The notes beneath the pieces were generated by a model. That model saw only the letters and a list, made by a program, of their open reading frames with translations, did no database searches and was not told the DNA's origin. A stretch of DNA of 64,000 bases. Origin: Dipetalonema caudispina (Eukaryota; Nematoda; Chromadorea; Rhabditida; Onchocercidae). The position numbers and the translations under genes are program-made. The DNA is taken from contig JABVXV010000025.1 in assembly GCA_013365325.1 (NCBI GenBank), forward strand, positions 186,001 to 250,000. Direction: 5' to 3'. The number at the start of each line of letters is the position of its first letter. Position 1 is the stretch's first letter. Shown here piece after piece: positions 1-13,200 of this stretch.

Positions 1-1245
1 AAATAGGATAGTTGGTTGACGAATATGGCGAACTATCGACAAAATAGAAATTACAAATTGTACGGAGCATTCTGTAATATGCGTTAACAATTTTCGGTTT
101 TTATGAAAAGAAATGGGACAGATTTTTTATCAGCAGATAATATCAAAAATTGTGGACTAGGAATTACTATGCGCATAAGAATATCTGAGAAATAGCATCC
201 AAAATAATTTGTCAACAAATATCTACACAAACAAATAACTACAAGTTCTAAATAGCTCAGAAGGAAGGGAAAAGGCCAAAAAGAGATCTACATACCGAGA
301 ATAGAGAAAGCGAAAGCTAGAGTGCTTCGAATAACTGTACAAAAATTTTCGAAAATGACCAGTCATAACAATAAAGAATCAGAGCAGATAATATGACCAA
401 CTCAGCCCTAAATCCAAATAGAACACATGAAAACGTACTGCTTAAACTTCACAGTACGAAAAGCAATAGAAATTTAATCAGATGTACAGGAATTAGAGTG
501 CTAGTTCAGGCGTTTTATGATTTGTTTCCATAACAACTAATGTTTTTTGATACCTGATAGGTGAAAATCTAGGCAATGAACATTATCGGTACTTAACAAG
601 TGGAAGTAAGCCTTTCGAGAAACCTTTAAACACAGTTTCCTAAGCTATAAAACTTTCTAATGGAATTATAAATTCATTTCCACTCAGCAAGTGACTGCAC
701 AGTTTCCAGTTTGTTTTTGGAAGTAACCCGTAAATCTGAGGAGTGTCGGTCATCTTACGCTCAATTCTACAAATTCGAAGAACAAAAAGCAAAACCGTAA
801 TAATATGTATAAGCTAATATGGATCACACAGGCATCTGATAATACAAAACAATTTTGGCATAAGCAATAAATGAATATATACAGATACTTCTATGGTCAG
901 CCCGTATGAAATAACGCTTGTTCTATTTTTTCGGAAGTATTCCGAAATTTCAAAACAGTATATAGACAAATTACCGAGAATTTTAAACAGTATATAAATA
1001 AATTATAAGTTAAAACCTTCCATGAAGTATCCATAGAGCGAAAAGCAGTGCTATTAATGACTTTACGATACCAAATGAGTCGCTTATTGGCAATGTTTGG
1101 AGAGGTGTCAACATAAGTAAATCTTATCTTTCAATCTGCGTATATGCTTCCACGATCCATCTAAACATTTCTTCAAAACTTTAGATCAATTATTCCAGTC
1201 GACCAAAAAAATATGTCCAAACTATATACAAAAAACAAAAAACTA
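1..1245. other. Intergenic, no gene recognised
   Basis: AT-rich sequence downstream of the first methyltransferase gene. Only short chance reading frames are present, and I see no splice-bounded coding segment or RNA gene. It should include the 3' untranslated region of the gene ending at 1246. Confidence 0.6.
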
Positions 1246-2936
1246 TCACTGATTCCGTCCAATTTGGTTCTCTTTATTAGTGAGCGGTACGTAAATTACA
1301 CCCATCAGATCGTTCACCGTAACTTTACCCTTGCCATCTTTATCAACTTGCAAAAACCGCTGGTCACTATGTGCTGCACCAACCGGTATCAACATTCGTC
1401 CTCCAAGAGCTAGTTGATTCAATAACTGAAATAAAAAGATCATTTTTACTAGTAACAAAGGAGTATCGGCAAAATCAATAACTTTCTAATAAATTGATGA
1501 GCCACTTCGGTTAAGGCGATATAACCATTAAAAAAAAAAAAATAAATAAAATAAAAATAAAAATACGGACCCAAGCGAAGCCACTACTTCAGTAGCATGT
1601 TGGACAAATTACCGAATCATGTGAGAGTGGTACAGCAAATAAAGATGTAGAAATACCTCATCAGGGACATTCGGTGCTGCAGCTCCGACATGAATTGCTT
1701 TGTATGGTGCATGCTGTGGGAAGCCTTTACGCCCATCACCTTCAACCATTAGCACTCTTCCCTCCAGTAGATTCGCGTGGTTTTTTTTGATATTGCTGAT
1801 TGATAAGTCCACAAGCTGTTTAATGTGCTCTACTCCAACGACTTTACCACTTGCACCAACCTAGAAAGAAATATTGTACGATACTGAATCTATCTGATTC
1901 AATTTCAAAGCCTGAACATAGGAGCAATGGCGATTACATAAAAAAACGATTACTACTAACAGGAAACGGTTGTTAGCCATTTGTATAAAAAATCTCATGA
2001 GTTACAGATACTTCTCATTTCTTATCGTAATAAGAAATGATAAGTATCAATAAATCCCCGAAGTCTAAATCAAAATATTCTAATAACTGGGAAACTTCAC
2101 CATGTATGCCATGCATGTTGTTAGATAACCGGAACCGGAACCGATATCAAGTGCTCTGTCACCTTCCGTTAGATGATCCTTGAGCCGTTCAAGCGCAGCA
2201 GCATGCTGAAACACTATGTACTGATATATTAGCGGAAATGATTCTACCAAGCAGCAAGAATTAACATATCAGGGAAGAATAAGCACAGCATCTTAATAAA
2301 ACTAAATTGTCTGAAGATTTGCTTGACTTGCACCGTCTGCTGCTAGTGGCTGCTTCAACAAATGTCTACCATCTCTCACATGACAGCGCGACTTCTTATT
2401 CCATTACAATTCATTTAGTATCCTGATAAAAGATAAATTAACCATATGCGGCGCACTAATTGTTGCATTGCAACCGATTGGTTCCGGATTATCCAGATAC
2501 GGATTTCGAGGACAAAAATCAGCTCGATCGACCCTCAACATAGTCATCTTAACTCGTTCATCTTTAAACAAGCCATTCCCTGCAAATACTTCTGCGGTCT
2601 GTTGCAGTTTCTATTCTTTTCGTTGCTTCAGATCTATTTGTGACAGCCAAATCTTCAAATTTTTAAATATAACAGTTCCACGTAAATCAGCCAACAGAGA
2701 AGTTCAGTACTGATCTCAGATAATAAATCGAAAAATACTTTCATATAAAAATTCCATATACAATGCAGTAAATGCCATCAAAGATTTTCACCGAAACAGC
2801 AAAAAGTTGATAATCAGCCAATTTTAGAACTTTTTGTTCTTTTTCCGAATTTCATTTCAAAAATAACTTCAAACAACTAACTACGTAAATTCTCTACCAA
2901 TGAGGCATTTGAATCGCCGTGCGAACGCCATGCCAT
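1246..2936 (-). CDS. pcm-1: Protein-L-isoaspartate O-methyltransferase, copy 1
   Basis: Repairs age-damaged proteins by methylating L-isoaspartyl residues with S-adenosylmethionine in the cytosol. Five exons on the minus strand: 2885-2936, 2443-2579, 2101-2205, 1657-1860 and 1246-1425. They keep frame across every junction and give 225 residues, the usual length for the family. The start at 2936 gives [10 protein letters not shown], close to the family's conserved N-terminus. Visible motifs are NATISAPHM (substrate/active-site region, ending at about residue 63), the SAM-binding [11 protein letters not shown] (about 82-92), GVEHI, GDGR and AIHVGAAA. The C-terminus is IGRNQ. It lies about 0.9 kb downstream of a paralogue with the same exon layout. 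Compared with that copy it lacks one residue in the LLEGR region. Family assignment is very secure; retained activity is inferred from the intact motifs. Confidence 0.95.
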
Positions 2937-3823
2937 ACTTCGCTTCAAAAAGTAGGTACCAATATTGCTTAATCTCCGTTCCTCATAGATTCGTCTCACG
3001 AGAGACTATAAATAAAAACTTCGCATGCATTCATAGATCACTATCATTCCTCCCTTGTTGGCAGTTCCTTAATATGCACCAACCTAAACATCGGTTCCCG
3101 ATGCATCTCGATACCGTTCATCCCAAGTTTCTACATTATACTCACTTCCTAACTGCGAAATACTCAGAACAACTTGACACTTCAATTTTGAATATGTTGC
3201 TGCTTATAAGTAATGCATCTGTATTAACAACTAGGTCATTTGGAAAGAAGAAAAGTCCGAGATCTTTATTTTTGATATTCAACAAAATTTACAGAAATGT
3301 TATGATCTTCGAAGTAATAATAATATTTGCATAAAGTTCATGTCACTAGAAATGGCACCAGAAATTAACTTGAATTACAACATTAAAAAAGCTGAAAGCA
3401 TTGAATTTATTTACAGCTGACAAAAATTAAACACCGTCTTGAAGATTCGCCGATTTTTAATTAGGTTGTCATGTAAGCAGATCGGAATATATACAAGTAA
3501 TACAATAAGATCCTGAATTTTAATGACATCGACACATTGATGAGTGGTAGACACATCAGTATATCAATGAACAATATTTCGATTAAGGCAGTCACTGAGC
3601 TGAGATCAAGGTTGAAGAATTGAAGGTAAACAAAGCTGAAAAAGATGAATCAGTTTGTAGGATCTTTGTAGCCTCTTAAGAAATCATAGACCATGCAACT
3701 TAACATAATATAAAATGAAACCTGATAAAATCTAGTTACCTCGCCAATCGTTTTCTGCTAAGTTATAATCGAATTAATCCATCTGTGTTAAACGTACGCT
3801 ATTAATGAAATTTCTACAGGAAG
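2937..3823. other. Spacer between the two methyltransferase genes
   Basis: About 0.9 kb that must hold the promoter of copy 1 and the 3' end of copy 2. An open frame on the plus strand starting at 2900 lies partly over exon 1 of copy 1 and has no family resemblance. No regulatory motif was recognised. Confidence 0.5.
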
Positions 3824-5596
3824 CTACCTGAATTTCGAACGGCCAAGCTGATATTTTCTATCTGTAAGGGGGACAAATAAAACACCAAATAATTCTTCAA
3901 CTTTTACATTACCGTTCAAATCTTTGTCAACCTGAACAAAGTGTTGATCACTGAAAACTTCACCTATTGGAATGATCATACGACCACCTGGAGCAAGCTG
4001 ATCCACCAACTGAAACTTCCAAACTTTTGAATCTTCACTTTACAATTCAAATGATTAGAAGTGGCTGGATTGAACTACTTAGCCTACGCTAACCAAGATG
4101 AAGCAGTATATTACTTCTGGTACATATGTTCTACTTTCTTCAATACAGTAATTAGTATAAATGATAAGCAACATCACCTAAATAAATACGAAAAAAAAAA
4201 AAAATACTATAAACCAGAGCGAGTTTCTGAATACATGAAAATTAACATACTGTATCAGGAAGTTTCGGAGCAGCAGCACCAACATGAATAGCCGTATATG
4301 GAGCAGCATCTCTGTATCCACTACGACCATCGCCTGTAACCATTGTTATTCGTCCATCCATAAGCAGATTGCCGTGATGTTTGTTAATATTATCGATCGA
4401 AAGATCTACAAGTTCCTTGATGTGATCAATGCCAACCACTCTTCCTCTCCTACCGACCTACAAAACTGATTGGTTGTAGCGTGCATGTAAAAAAGTAGTA
4501 ACAAATAGAAACTTCTAGCAATCCACACAGCTCTAAACATTCACAACAAAAGTTATTAAACTTTATGGTTTTGCACGTCAACAATGCTAAACTTGTTTGA
4601 GTTTTATATCCGAACTCCTTATTGTGAAGAGCGATAATACTTACCATAAGTGCCATGCAAACTGTTAAGTAACCGGAACCGGACCCAATATCCAGTACCG
4701 TGCTGCCGTCTCTCAAGTGATCTTTCAAAAGTTCTAAAGCCAGTGCGTGCTGAAAACTGCAGAAAAAAAGGAAAAGTAACTTAAAAAAATGACTACATAA
4801 TCTTCATGTTCTAATAGTTCGATACTGCAAAAGAAATTGATATGGAAAGTTATTGATCAGTGAATTTTATTATTTTGCAACTGAATTGGTTGAATATCTT
4901 GAAATTACGGTATAGCGCTGACGTCTATCCTACCAAACGAAGCTGAGCTAAAACCATAGCAAAGTCAAAGTATTCATGAAAGAAAATACCATATGGGGAG
5001 CGCTAATAGTTGCATTGTATCCGATTTGCTGTGGACAATCCTGATACGGATTCCGTGGACAAAAGTCAGCTCGATCAACGTTCAACATGACTTCCTCCAC
5101 TCTTTCATCTTTGATATGGCCCACCTCTACAAAGACACAATCAAGCTCTTCAATAATATCAATCCAACAAATTTATTAACAACATACGCCAAAAAAGGGC
5201 TTTAACCATTAATCAATACCATACCTCCATTAGGTTAAAATGTACTGCAGAAGTAAATTATATACCTTTGAGCACTAACTATACTGTCACAAAGCTAAAC
5301 ATAATGTCAAAACTAGTACCATAAAGATACAGTAAAACTAGTATCTACGTTTCTCTCTCTCTCTCTCGCCATATCGCCAGCATATGCAACCGAACTAGGT
5401 AACGTAACGAAAACTCGAAATATTAGCCCCATGGATAGACTAATCCTAAGATCTAGATTCAACTACTAGTTTTTTAACGGAAGCAATAATGAGAGTTAAA
5501 ATTACCACAGCTGATGGTAACATTAAAAATTATATGTTACTTACTTTTTAAGAAATCAATGAGCATTGCATTTGACACATTTTGCGGAAATGACAT
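3824..5596 (-). CDS. Protein-L-isoaspartate O-methyltransferase, copy 2
   Basis: Second repair methyltransferase of the same family. Exons are 5545-5596, 4990-5126, 4645-4749, 4251-4457 and 3824-4009. The first three have exactly the same lengths as in copy 1 (52, 137 and 105 bp), and all intron phases agree, giving 228 residues. The start at 5596 gives [12 protein letters not shown], which aligns with copy 1 although the first residues have diverged. Motifs present are [29 protein letters not shown] and AIHVGAAA. The C-terminus is longer (LGRSKFR). The two proteins differ at many positions, so the duplication is not recent. Both copies look functional. This one keeps the family-typical spacing in its N-terminal helix ([12 protein letters not shown]), so it may be the more conserved copy. 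Confidence 0.95.
5348..5367. repeat. Short (CT)n tract
   Basis: About nine CT units in the first intron of methyltransferase copy 2. A similar tract occurs near 9150-9163 in a cubilin intron. Confidence 0.9.
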
Positions 5597-7220
5597 CCTG
5601 TAGGATTAATGTCAGTACAGTGAAACAAATCAGTAATCCTTGCCTTCTAGTAATTTAGACATCAACTGCAACAAATAACACCATGACGAAAACATAACGA
5701 ATCGGGAAATTTTTTACTAATACGCAGGCAGAAAATAAGCAGAAATTATTCTGATAGATCTATTAGACTAACCCAATATCAGCGATACTTAGACAAAATT
5801 TCAACAAGGAAATCTAATCCAACAAAATATATCATTGTGTACAACAGTTCCAACTCATAATATATTCAATTTAAACATTCTTTCTGCGGGATGCCCACAA
5901 AATCTGAACAACACAACCAGATACCTTTCAGCAACAAGATCAAATGAAAATTTACAACGAACATGCAGTAATAAGAATTTTTTACAATTGCTGGAAAATC
6001 AAAAAAGAGTAGCATATCTTTTGATGTCACGAAAGTAAATTACACGAGATTTGTGGGAGATTCTTAGCAAACACGGTCACTGTTTTCAACCTAATCACTT
6101 AATGGTAACGAGCTTGCAATATTGACAAAACTAAAAATCAGGCAGTTTTTTAAGATCTGATCTTATAGATGAATATGTCATCACCAATGTTCAGAAAAAT
6201 TCTACTCTTCACGAGAAGAAAAACTTCATTTTAGTATAAAACCCACATTCTTTGTAAAAAACCCGAATAGTTACTCAATAATGAAAAATTTATCAAGTAG
6301 AAATATATAATAATGGTTAAACAATACTTGACATACTTTTAGAAGTGTGGAAAAAAAATTTTACGACAACTATGAAATAAAAGAGAAAATAACACAAGTG
6401 GAAGTTGAAAAAAAAAACAATGGAAATGAATTTTTTTTAGATTTTGCTATTGAAAAAAAAACGAATGAAGAAAATTGGCTAAATAAAAAAGTTGAAGAAA
6501 AAGCAGAGAATTTAATCTTATAAGAGGATACATATTATCCCGTAACAACAACAATGCAAAACAATTCCACTCCATATTTCCCGTATCTCTCTGCGTAACC
6601 GTGATCCCCGCCCGTTGTGCAAATACATCTCAGTGCTATATTTTGCAAATAGCTCGGGATGACATTTTCTGGATTTAATTGGTATAGGAATGTTTAATAT
6701 CAGACTTGCCAAGACAATAAATATTCTATGAAGACTGAACTTTGTTTTTATGACAGTTCTAATCTTGGGAATTTTAAAATTTACAGCATTACTTTAGCCC
6801 ATAGATACGTTAACAACCCATGGTATTGCTAGCTATTTGACTTTTCGATCTACAAGGAGTGAAGCGAACTCAAGAATGAAATTTTGTTGATTTTCTGGTA
6901 TAGTCATATCTTGTACTATATCTGGTACCGTATTTTCACCAAATTTCAAAATATTATCTAGGGATAAATGCGAAGTGCTTTTCCTACATAATGTTCATGT
7001 TCGACTTTTTACTCGGTTGTATAACTGTAATTTACTATCACTGTTGGATTCAGACGGTACACTGTGTACCTTATTGTTTTACATGAACAGTTTAAAATGT
7101 ATGTAAAAACAGTAAGCTGAGCAACAATTGAATTTAATTTTTTAAATATATTGTCAGGAGTCAACATTACGGCACAGATACCGTGAAAGGGCACAACAAC
7201 AAATACATTAAATGCTGGAG
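5597..7220. other. Intergenic, no gene recognised
   Basis: AT-rich spacer between the 5' end of methyltransferase copy 2 and the 3' end of the cubilin gene. Most of it is low-complexity A/T. A small stretch at about 6545-6700 has higher GC and an open minus-strand frame but could not be assigned to a family (see findings). No promoter motif or RNA gene was seen. Confidence 0.5.
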
Positions 7221-10200
7221 TTACACTTGCATAACGTAATAATTCGCGCAAGTCCATTCGATCCTGAATCCGTCACCATTATCCGCCGTATTATCATCAG
7301 TATAGAATTCGAGGAGGGCTGAGGTACCAGGCTCGATGGATATCTCTTTCGGCAAGGTCACCTAAAACAAACCATCAAGATATTACAATATTCGTATTTA
7401 TGTCTAGCAAATTCCAAGTTCACCTATATGCAAGAGAGGAGTACCTAATCGCTAATTCTAACATATTTTGATAATATATATCAGAGACTGAACTTTCATT
7501 ACCTTATAACTTCCTTCTCCAGCTTTGCATGTTGTTATTCACAGTTTAATCCCCCTCTCGCTTTTGATACACTACGTTTTACTATTCAGGAAATTTTTGT
7601 GTTTTTTTAAACTTATTGGGAATATTAAGTTAAACATAAAGAAATACACCACGATTATAGAACTACAAAATCTTACAGCATCTCTGCACGGAAGATAACT
7701 AAGTGGTGTATTTTCGGATCCTTCAGATCTGATCTCACCCAGCACCATATGATCACCTTCAATGCATTCACCATTTGTATTCTTTCCAAAATCCATCTTC
7801 AGGAGAATTAATTTACATTTATGGCCATTCGGTGGATCGATTTTCCATCTACAATACTATTTTTCAATGACCTCGTAATAGCATAAGGTTAATAATGCCA
7901 TTAACAGAATGCCGGAGGTGACCAGCAGCAGGAGAATTGCTTAGTTATTCCTGAACTATTAGAAAATTGGAATTAAGGTTATTAAAGAGAAATGGAGGAG
8001 AATCAGGAAAGCCTGAAATAGTTGCGCGAAAATTTTCTACTTAACATATCTGCGTTATAAAATACCTCATTCTTTGTCGGTTCTTGTATCCTGGATAGCC
8101 AACATTTGTGACAGCACCTTGCGGCTCACTTATGACACCAAAGTCATAGTAGACGAATGATATACTCTCTACAAGGAATATGACTTATTAACTATAAATT
8201 CTAAGCTAAGTTTCATAGCGAATGTACAATATAAATTCCTACTTGATGGACGAACAGTATAATAGTAAGCATCATATCCTCCGGGTGCCATTGTACTGTC
8301 ACTTTTGAAATAAATTTGTAACGTGTTACTCGAGCTGAGAAAGCTGGGCGGTAGTTTATAGTCGCAATATCGTTCTGTTCGATTTTCAAAGAAATCAATT
8401 ATCTGTATTAGGAATCAGCTGATACTTTAACAAATCTTAAACACACCAATTAGAAAATATTTGGACCTATTGCGATATCAAGTTTTGAAGTCAAGTTTAA
8501 ATCCATCAAATTTTATGGTACTAGATATGAAATTGGAACTTCTAATGTCATAACTTCTCCAAATCGTAATTATGCTACCGATGTATTTGTTTCAGCCAAA
8601 ACATTGAGAAATAACAGAACTTAACCTCAATGTAGTCATATTCACAAAATTCATTGCTGTAAAGGCCATTGTACTGATCAATTACATTTTGAAATGGTCC
8701 AAAATTTCGTCTACCGATTAACCTGAACATCAAAAATGGCTATATATAAACTTGGTAGAAACTCCTTATCAAAATTCATTCAAAACTTAATTTTATATTG
8801 GAAAGGAATTAGAAATGAACATAAAGTGATTTTATTGAGAGTAAACGAAGACAAACATTTCCCGAATAGAAGTGGATAATCGACCATTAAATGATCGGCG
8901 AATTTTTTCCAGCTTAAAATCTTTAAAAACCAAAAATATGTGATATCCGGTTAAAGCCGTTAGGGTAGTAGAACAAGAGCTGTTATGGTCGTAAGGATTT
9001 GGATAGTTTGGACTTGTTACACGACCAGTCATAGATTGCTGGGTAGCAATTGTTCGGTTACATGCTGTAAATATTGTTGGCAACACAAATCATGTATTAA
9101 GATGAAAAACTCTTGAAATACGTTTATCATACAGTCTTGTCTTTTTTTTTCTCTCTCTCTCTCCCATATGCTTTCTTAAAAAAATGGCCGAATGTCCAGT
9201 AGAATTGCTTTAATTTAATTCTTGGAAATTTTCGAGATTTATAAGTTTCAAGATATTTTAAAGTTTAAATTGAATTTTTGCAATGAAATGAAGGACAAAA
9301 ACTAACAATTAAGCGTTTGATAAGAGAGATGAAATCTAGCCGTATGTTCACTTTGCAGAATTGCCGACGTTGTTATCTGAAATTGCTAAATATTATCCCT
9401 GGCAAACAATTTAGAAAACAACATCAAATTTTTGTATTTATTTATCTGATATGTTCAACTTATGAATTAGTTGTGATAATAAGAATTGCATAGTACTTTA
9501 TTATAATTAAGAGTGCTTTATCTAAATGCAGTAATAAGCTGCAATATCTTTTACTTTCAAGTGAGCAAAAATTTTTACTTGAATAACACTTGTCCCTGAA
9601 ATAAAGTCGGCCGGGAGTGTGTTACCACATAGTCGAACTGTTTGCAGTCCATTATTAGTATCACGGCAAGCAGGATGATGACAATCAGCAGGTGTGCCAG
9701 CATCACGTATTTCCATATATTCATCAGTACAATCGGGTGTTAAAGAAGGAAATGAGAACTGGCTGAAAAGCAGATTGTTTAAGCAAATGAATGAAACGCA
9801 TTATGCTGAATTTTTTGAAAATAATAAATTTAAAAAATTACCAAAGTTTACAGAAATATTATAAAATACTGAACCTGAAGTCAACTCGTAAAGGCATTTG
9901 TTCCTTTGAATAAATTATCCAACGACAACGCTGATGCTTCGGAGATATTCGTGTCAGCACTAAAATTTACAAAAGCGATAAACCATAGCACTGCTTGATC
10001 TTTAATTTATTAATGTTGTCGTTTCTTATAAATGTCCTATTCAAGCATATATTACCTGTTACCATTTCCACTACCTTATTAACACAATATACTGAAATTC
10101 AAACAATACTTAGTGTTTTAAATCATATCATTCCTCACTGAACAGTATTCGGAATTGCTGATAGCATAATAATGGGAAAAAGTCATTAATAAACGTGGTG

Positions 10201-13200
10201 TGGTCATGATAATGACAAATGATGAAACACATATCTTACTTTTCTCACTTTCATACTGCAGTTCTGCAAGTTCAGTGGCAGCAGTCCTACGACCTCCACA
10301 CGGTGCTGTAATAATGAAACCTCAAGAATGCTTCAAATCAAACTTGAATTAGTAAAAGGAACTCCTATTAAAATTTTAAATGTCATAGAATTCAAGTAAC
10401 AATCAAGGACTATAATACGATTACGCATTTGGAAGCATCACAGATGTAAGGCATAGTAAACTTAACACCTCCGTAAACTGACTACTTCGCTTTTTGCTAT
10501 GGACTTTCTTTTGAATGAAACGAAGGAACAATGATTTTAGCAAAGAAAAAAACATGAGCAATCTATTTCTCTAAAGCTGAAAATAATGCCTGTAATAGTT
10601 TTGAATTCCATCGTAAATCCTTTGAATGTTTTGTCGGAATCGGTTTCGAAATAAACATGCAGGGCACGATAAGAACTTCTCATGATCAAAGGAAGTTGTT
10701 CCAAAATCTTGCATGTATTTGAGAGTAGCATAGGGGATATCGTCTTATAACCATCGTAAATCTAAAATTTTCTGTTACAATTGAAATAGCGAACCGAGAG
10801 AAGAAGAGGGTGTGCAGAAGAAACAAGTAGATTGATTCCATAACTTTTAAGGTATTAATATCAACTATTCATACCGCAATGTAATCATAGCAACGTTCTG
10901 TTTCTGCATCAGGCTCTTCCAATTCCAATTCTTTCAGTTGTACTTCCAGTACTTTTCCTGTTGGTGCTTTCAATGTCCAACCACAACGCAAAAAGTTGTA
11001 GTACTGGCCTGTTTTAGGATTCAAAGGTGCTGTAAGCTCGTAACTGCTGTCAACATTGATCTCTCCACCACATCCTCCGGCTGGACCTAAACTAACAGAA
11101 ATTTCTTTTATAAAGCTAGGGATAAAAATATCTACACTTAAATATACACATTTTACAACAGAATTGGAAAATAACTGATTAAACGTTTTCGATGATAGAT
11201 GCTTCAGCATTTAATAATACTTGAAACAGAAACCAAGTATTACTCTTCCTTCCTCGAAAAATTAACTAATGTCATCATCAGTTCGTTACTCTTCTTTCCC
11301 TTACCAATATTCTAAATACACAACAAATATCTTATCTTGAAGATAATTATTTTACATAAAACGGTTGTCTATCTTGCTAAAGGAATGCTGTTGTCACAAA
11401 AACAAAAACAGAGAGGGAAAACATACCAAGAGAGGCAGTTAGGATGATTCTGAATCCTCCTTTGTTGGCGCTTCTGTCCGAATAAAATCTCACAACCAGG
11501 AATCGGGTAGTTGTTGACATTTGATTGGAGGGGACGATTGTACCACAGAATTTGCCCATGGTAGTTGCATTGTTGATTTGTGAACCATCGAAGAACTCCA
11601 CAAAATCAAACAAACAGTCGGATGATTCCTCCAAATCCAAATGTGTGTATCTAAAGTAAAGAAGGAAATACCTAATATTTCTATGCATTACTTCATGTAA
11701 ATGATAAATTTGCATGCAAGCTTCTGTCAGAAGATTCATTGAAAGATATATTAGGCATACAATAATGCGATTCAGCAAAGCCATCTCGTTGAGTGATGCT
11801 TCTGTTAAGCGAAGTTTATTAAGCAATTAAAATTTGTAACCTCTTTTACTCAAGAAATACTGCAGATGAAATAATCCTGCATGAAATCCAGCATTAATAT
11901 ATCAAGACTTGGTCATTTGACTAGTACTTACAGATCTAAACAAAACTTGCTTAATGCTAATAATCCGTTTTTCAGGAGCAGATATGTTCCATACGCAGTC
12001 AAGATTGTGATGATACGGCAATGGAAAACCAGGAGACGAGATAACCACTGACATCAATCCCGTCTCTTTGAAATTAATTTCTCCACCGCATTCTGCAAAA
12101 TAAACAGAATTGCTTTGTAAGAAAAAAGATGAAGATAATGAGTATAATTTTGAAATGTTTAGGTAAAAATGAGCATATTAATATTTTCTCCTCTGTTATC
12201 ATTTATTACTTACTTTTAAAAAGATGGAAGTATGGGATGGTTCATGATTAATACGATTTCCATTGAAACGGACATATAATGCTAGTAAGAAATAACATTT
12301 ATTTTTTAAAACAAAGAACTCTTTTTCTGAAAGTCAATAATGATCGTTCAAATTACTTACTTGACAAAGCATACGATATTTTGAAACCACGGCGATGTTT
12401 ACGATGATTGAGGATATCTTCAAAAACTGATCTGTTTGACACAAAACGCACACCTATTGGTCCCTAAAATTTCTGAAATTCACTTTTTCGAATCACAAAT
12501 TTTTACTCGATTGTTCAGCAAAACACAGTTTCAAGTATATTTTAAAATATATGTGATTATATGAGTGAATAAAAGCTACAGTGAAAGGAGCTGGAGAATT
12601 TTTCGTAACCTCATTTTAAAAAAAAGCAGTCTCCTTTATTTCACTGTAGTACTTACAAATTGATGTACTGCTTATCAGTTTTATTCGTGTGTTAAATTTC
12701 CTGAATTTCTACCTATTTGCTCTGTTATTTTACAATGATTCAAATATAGGCAGTACGCTTTCAACAAAAGAAAAAAAAATTCGAAATATTTCACAGCAAA
12801 TGAGAGCTGTCCGCAACAAAATATAAAGCTTACCTTAACAGATATAGGTGCTATTTCACTGCTCATATCACGATTTGCGCAAAATGTATCAATAACACGT
12901 TTTGCTGAAATATCTCTTAGCTCCAAGAAATCTGTGTTGCATGGCTGTCGATTATAATCGTCTGAAAATTTTGAATTCAAAATAAAATAAGACTATTACA
13001 ATCCAATAACTAAAAGTCTCATTACAGGTATGAATCGACTTCTCTATACAGCTCCCGATCAAGAATCTCCCAACATTATTACAAGTCTGTTGTCATACTC
13101 GACTTTGTCAGATAATTACCTTCCATCAGTTTTACTTTTTAAAACCCAGTTTATCACAAAGTTTATCGACTGAAAGTTCTATCCGATACTGTAATCAAGT

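Noticed and set aside
2900..3334. 144-codon plus-strand open frame
   Set aside because: It overlaps exon 1 of methyltransferase copy 1 on the other strand, has no family resemblance and continues into AT-rich spacer.
3824..5596. Copy 2 methyltransferase as a pseudogene
   Set aside because: All five exons keep frame, splice sites and catalytic motifs; only the degree of divergence is unusual.
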